Of a stretch of 64,000 nt of DNA, positions 61,641-64,000 are shown one piece after another (positions within the stretch are counted from its first letter, which is position 1; the number at the start of each line of letters is the position of its first letter). The notes under the pieces were generated by a model, which ran no database searches, had not been told where the DNA came from, and saw only the letters and a program-made list of their open reading frames with translations. The position numbers and the translations under genes were made by a program. The DNA is from Pirellulales bacterium. GTDB lineage: Bacteria > Planctomycetota > Planctomycetia > Pirellulales > PALSA-1355. The DNA lies in the NCBI GenBank assembly GCA_022844125.1, contig JALHMI010000005.1:209758-273757 (forward strand), in the 5' to 3' direction.

Positions 61641-62888
61641 ATGCTTCGCACCGCGCTCGCGCTCTGTTGTACCGTCTGCCTGTTCATCTCGTCCGCTCGT
61701 GCCGGCGAGAACTGGCCCCAGTTCCGCGGCCCCAATGGCGAAGGCAAAACCGCCGAGACGGGCCTCGCCACCACCTGGAGCGAGACCGAGAACATCACCT
61801 GGAAGACCCCGATCCACGGCCGGGCCTGGTCGTCGCCGGTGATCTGGGACGATCAGATCTGGATGACCACCGCCACCGAAGATGGCAAGGAGCTGTTCGC
61901 CGTTTGCGTCGATCGCGAGAGCGGCAAGATCACGCACGACATCAAGGTGTTCGACATCGCCGAGCCGCAGTTCTGCTACGCCCTTAATAGCTACGGTTCC
62001 TGTACTCCGGTGATCGAAGAAGGCCGCGTCTATCTCCACTTCGGCGCCCACGGCACCGCCTGCCTCGACACGGCCAGCGGCAAGACGCTCTGGACCCGCC
62101 AGGACCTGGAGTGCAATCACTTTCGTGGCCCAGCCTCCTCGCCGATCCTGCACGGCAATCTCCTGATCGTCGCCTATGACGGCTACGACTATCAGTACGT
62201 CGTCGCCTTCAACAAAGAGAATGGCGAAACCGTCTGGCGGCGTGACCGCAACATCGAGTACGGCACCGACAACGGCGACATGAAGAAGGGCTACGGCACC
62301 GGCCGAGTGATCGAGGTCGAAGGCATCCAGGAGCTCGTCTATCCCAGCGCCGGGGCCACGATCGCCTACGTGCCCGAAACGGGCGAAGAGCTGTGGCGGA
62401 TCAATCACGGCGGGATGAACGCCTGCAACACCGTGCTCATCGGCCACGGGCTGGTTTACTTGAACACGGCCTCCGGCGGATTCCGCCTGTTCGCCATGAA
62501 GCCCGAGGGACGCGGCGACCTGACCAAGACCAACGTGGTCTGGAAGAATGCTCAGGGCGTGCCGACCAGGTCCTCCACGCTGCTCGTCGACGACCTGATC
62601 TTCATGGTCGCCGACAACGCGGTGGTTACTTGTCTCGACGCCAAGACCGGCGAGCGTATCTGGAACAAGCGACTCGAGGGCGAGTTCTCTTCCTCGCCCA
62701 TCTACTCCGAAGGCAAGATCTACTTCAGCAACCAGGAAGGTCAGTCGTTCGTCGTGGCGGCCGACCGCGAGTACAGCTTGCTGGCCACCAACACGCTCGA
62801 CGCCGGCTGCATGGCCTCGCCCGCCGTCTACGACAAGGCGATCTATCTGCGCACCAAAGAAGCGCTCTATCGCATCGAGCAGAAGTAG
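61641..62888 (+). CDS. Exported PQQ-type beta-propeller protein
   Basis: 415 residues. Signal peptide (ALALCCTVCLFISSARAGE), then the frequent planctomycete motif NWPQFRGPNGEGKTAE. Propeller blades with the AxDxxTGxxxW pattern recur (VDRESGKITHDIKVF, LDTASGKTLWTRQ, FNKENGETVWRRD, LDAKTGERIWNKR). No dehydrogenase active-site block is seen, so a non-enzymatic or unknown role is as likely as a PQQ enzyme. It is preceded by TACAAT near 61580 but no convincing -35. A strong hairpin lies 28 bases after the stop. Confidence 0.85.
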   Translation: MLRTALALCCTVCLFISSARAGENWPQFRGPNGEGKTAETGLATTWSETENITWKTPIHGRAWSSPVIWDDQIWMTTATEDGKELFAVCVDRESGKITHDIKVFDIAEPQFCYALNSYGSCTPVIEEGRVYLHFGAHGTACLDTASGKTLWTRQDLECNHFRGPASSPILHGNLLIVAYDGYDYQYVVAFNKENGETVWRRDRNIEYGTDNGDMKKGYGTGRVIEVEGIQELVYPSAGATIAYVPETGEELWRINHGGMNACNTVLIGHGLVYLNTASGGFRLFAMKPEGRGDLTKTNVVWKNAQGVPTRSSTLLVDDLIFMVADNAVVTCLDAKTGERIWNKRLEGEFSSSPIYSEGKIYFSNQEGQSFVVAADREYSLLATNTLDAGCMASPAVYDKAIYLRTKEALYRIEQK

Positions 62889-62915
62889 GTTTTGAAGCTG
62901 AGCAGGACCGTGTGC

Positions 62916-62945
62916 CACGGGTGGCCGCGTGGCGGCTCACCCGTG
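62916..62945. terminator. Strong hairpin after the propeller gene
   Basis: Outer arms CACGGGTG (62916-62923) and CACCCGTG (62938-62945) enclose inner arms GCCGC and GCGGC with a three-base loop and one bulged T. GC-rich, without a T-run; either a terminator or a dispersed palindrome. Confidence 0.45.
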
Positions 62946-63367
62946 CTCCGCTTGCGTCAATCGCTTTTCGATTCGTCTGACGCAACGTGCCCCGAGCCGG
63001 GCCTGTGCTTTGCAATTTCCTGCCAACCCAGGTGAGCCGCAGGCGGCCAGCAGTGGCGCCTAGGTGCACCCGGCCTGAATGCCGTGGGAACCTTGAATCG
63101 GCTCGCGTTTCATCTTGTTGGCCATCGTGGTGCTGCCCGAGGTCGGACTAAACTGCTGGGCGATCTTCAGCAGATTGCCGCGTCATCTCGAGAACTGCCG
63201 GGGATTCCGTGGGGGAAGCTGCCGCAACCTCTCGGCGATATACCTCACCTCTGACATCTCCATTCCCTTATTATAACTTCATCTGGCGGATCCTACGCGC
63301 AAGCCCGAAGGCGATTGTTTCCCGTCCTGAAGTGCCGACCGTTTCCTGATGCATGTGTCCTGCAGTT
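62946..63367. other. Gene-poor stretch with possible degraded coding remnant
   Basis: I support no gene here. On the minus strand, frames near 63070-63175 read LLKIAQQFSPTSGSTTMANK and end in a stop, but they meet upstream stops within a few codons; a short reading near 63266 (MEMSEVRYIAERLRQLPPRN) stops after 26 codons. These could be remnants of a decayed gene. Confidence 0.35.
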
Positions 63368-63697
63368 TTATTTATCGAACGTGTCATTGAATGATTTGCG
63401 CAGCCTGAGTTCCTGCCACGTGAAATTAGCGACCTGCGCAGGTGTCCCCTCGGGGTGGAATTTATCAGCATAGAAGCGTTTGAGCTCGAGTTCTCGTTCG
63501 GTTGCGTAATCTCGGTGATAACCCATTGTCGAAATTGCGGGTTTCACTGGATCCTTGTTTCTATTAAAAAGAATCCAGATGATTGCATAATCGAGCTCTT
63601 GCGAGATCGCGAGCTTCGCGGTCGGATCGCCATAGAATTTATCTCTTTCGGGCCGACTGACGATGGCAGGCTCTTTGGCGGTGCAGCGACGGCACAC
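63368..63697 (-). CDS. Small protein of unknown function in a lower-GC patch
   Basis: 109 residues if the ATG at 63697 is used; that start lies inside the 141-bp repeat, so the true start may be further in. The body is plausible as protein (LDYAIIWILFNRNKDPVKPA, YATERELELKRFYADKFHPE, FTWQELRLRKSFNDTF), with aromatic and charged residues distributed as in a folded helical protein, unlike the Arg/Pro-rich shadow frames elsewhere. I do not recognise a family. Local GC is clearly lower than the rest of the window, which suggests recent acquisition. Confidence 0.4.
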   Translation of the reverse strand: MCRRCTAKEPAIVSRPERDKFYGDPTAKLAISQELDYAIIWILFNRNKDPVKPAISTMGYHRDYATERELELKRFYADKFHPEGTPAQVANFTWQELRLRKSFNDTFDK

Positions 63698-64000
63698 GGA
63701 GTCTGCCTGCTACTCTCCAACGTAGTAAGCACACTCCGTGTGCTGTAACCGAAGCGGAGAAGGCTGCGCATCGAGCACGCCCCGACGAGCCAGCCCACTG
63801 ACGATCGTTGGCTCTTTACTAATCCCGCGACGGCACACGGAGTGTGCCTGCTACTTTCCAACGTAGTAAGCACACTCCGTGTGCTGTAACCGAAGCGGAG
63901 AAGGCTGCGCATCGAGCACGCCCCGACGAGCCAGCCCACTGACGATCGTTGGCTCTTTACTAATCCCGCGACGGCACACGGAGTGTGCCTGCTACTTTCC
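63656..64000. repeat. 141-bp tandem repeat with internal 14-bp palindrome, running off the window
   Basis: The landmark GGCACACGGA occurs at 63691, 63832 and 63973, exactly 141 bases apart. The second unit and the start of the third are identical as far as visible; the first is partly diverged at its left end (63656-63710). Each full unit contains perfect arms GCACACGGAGTGTG and CACACTCCGTGTGC around a loop with its own CTAC/GTAG stem. Since 141 is divisible by three, a long minus-strand frame stays open across it, but this is a repeat artefact. Confidence 0.85.

Noticed and set aside
63544..63939. Minus-strand open frame across the tandem repeats
   Set aside because: Open only because the unit is 141 bases (47 codons); it repeats the same peptide and has no other support.
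63656..64000. CRISPR array
   Set aside because: Units are 141 bp and nearly identical throughout; there are no short direct repeats with unique spacers and no cas gene.
1..64000. rRNA or tRNA genes
   Set aside because: I looked through the intergenic regions for cloverleaf or rRNA patterns and saw none; a covariance-model scan would be decisive.

Overview
The window looks like chromosomal DNA from a planctomycete, probably of the Pirellulales / Lacipirellulaceae kind (inference). The signs are high GC, three pairs of PSD1 (DUF1549/DUF1553) plus DUF1501 proteins, a PVC-type CxxCH haem protein, a neutral-ceramidase-like protein, Tat-exported Gfo/Idh/MocA and pyrrolo-quinoline propeller proteins, an ELWxxDGT-repeat protein carrying the planctomycete LEERRLLAG-type N-terminal motif, and a Planctomycetes/Verrucomicrobia-type (PVM) bacterial microcompartment. 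I saw no rRNA or tRNA gene and no insertion sequence.

Layout. Positions 1-9181 hold the 3' end of a ceramidase-like gene, then two PSD1/DUF1501 pairs arranged tail to tail. Positions 9344-12607 hold an ion-channel/RCK protein and the arginine genes argJ and argC on the minus strand. Positions 12712-22912 hold mostly exported enzymes: a PQQ-type propeller with EF-hand-like loops, a phosphodiesterase-like alkaline phosphatase-family protein, a Gfo/Idh/MocA oxidoreductase, an S9 peptidase, a ceramidase-like hydrolase and two small unknown proteins. Positions 22941-34039 hold a DUF1016 nuclease interrupted by palindromes, a 1647-residue multidomain haem/cupredoxin protein, a ThrE-type exporter and the ELWxxDGT protein. 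Positions 34550-39702 hold ileS-purN, a broken ParDE-like toxin-antitoxin pair and a GNAT acetyltransferase.

The centrepiece is 39793-49735. It is one plus-strand run of 13 genes headed by a DeoR-type regulator whose promoter abuts two overlapping palindromes. It encodes PduL, two BMC-H shell proteins, acetate kinase, three BMC-P vertex proteins, a CoA-acylating aldehyde dehydrogenase, a class II sugar-phosphate aldolase, a lactate/malate dehydrogenase and two proteins of unclear function. From the known PVM organelle the inferred chemistry is: fuculose- or rhamnulose-1-phosphate is split to DHAP plus lactaldehyde; lactaldehyde is oxidised to lactyl-CoA, converted to lactyl-phosphate and then to lactate with ATP gain. 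NADH is presumably recycled by the dehydrogenase. Four proteins carry terminal amphipathic helices that look like encapsulation peptides. The two unclear proteins are the most interesting: one looks like an RpiB-type domain that has lost its catalytic cysteine, and the other looks like a class I aldolase-like barrel with a Cys/His cluster and a conserved-looking C-terminal tail.

After the organelle come a nucleotidyltransferase/HD protein, MgtC, a penicillin acylase-family hydrolase, a FIST sensor-like protein, the third DUF1501/PSD1 pair, a D-2-hydroxyacid dehydrogenase and a second propeller protein. The last kilobase is gene-poor, partly lower in GC, and ends in a 141-bp tandem repeat that runs off the window.
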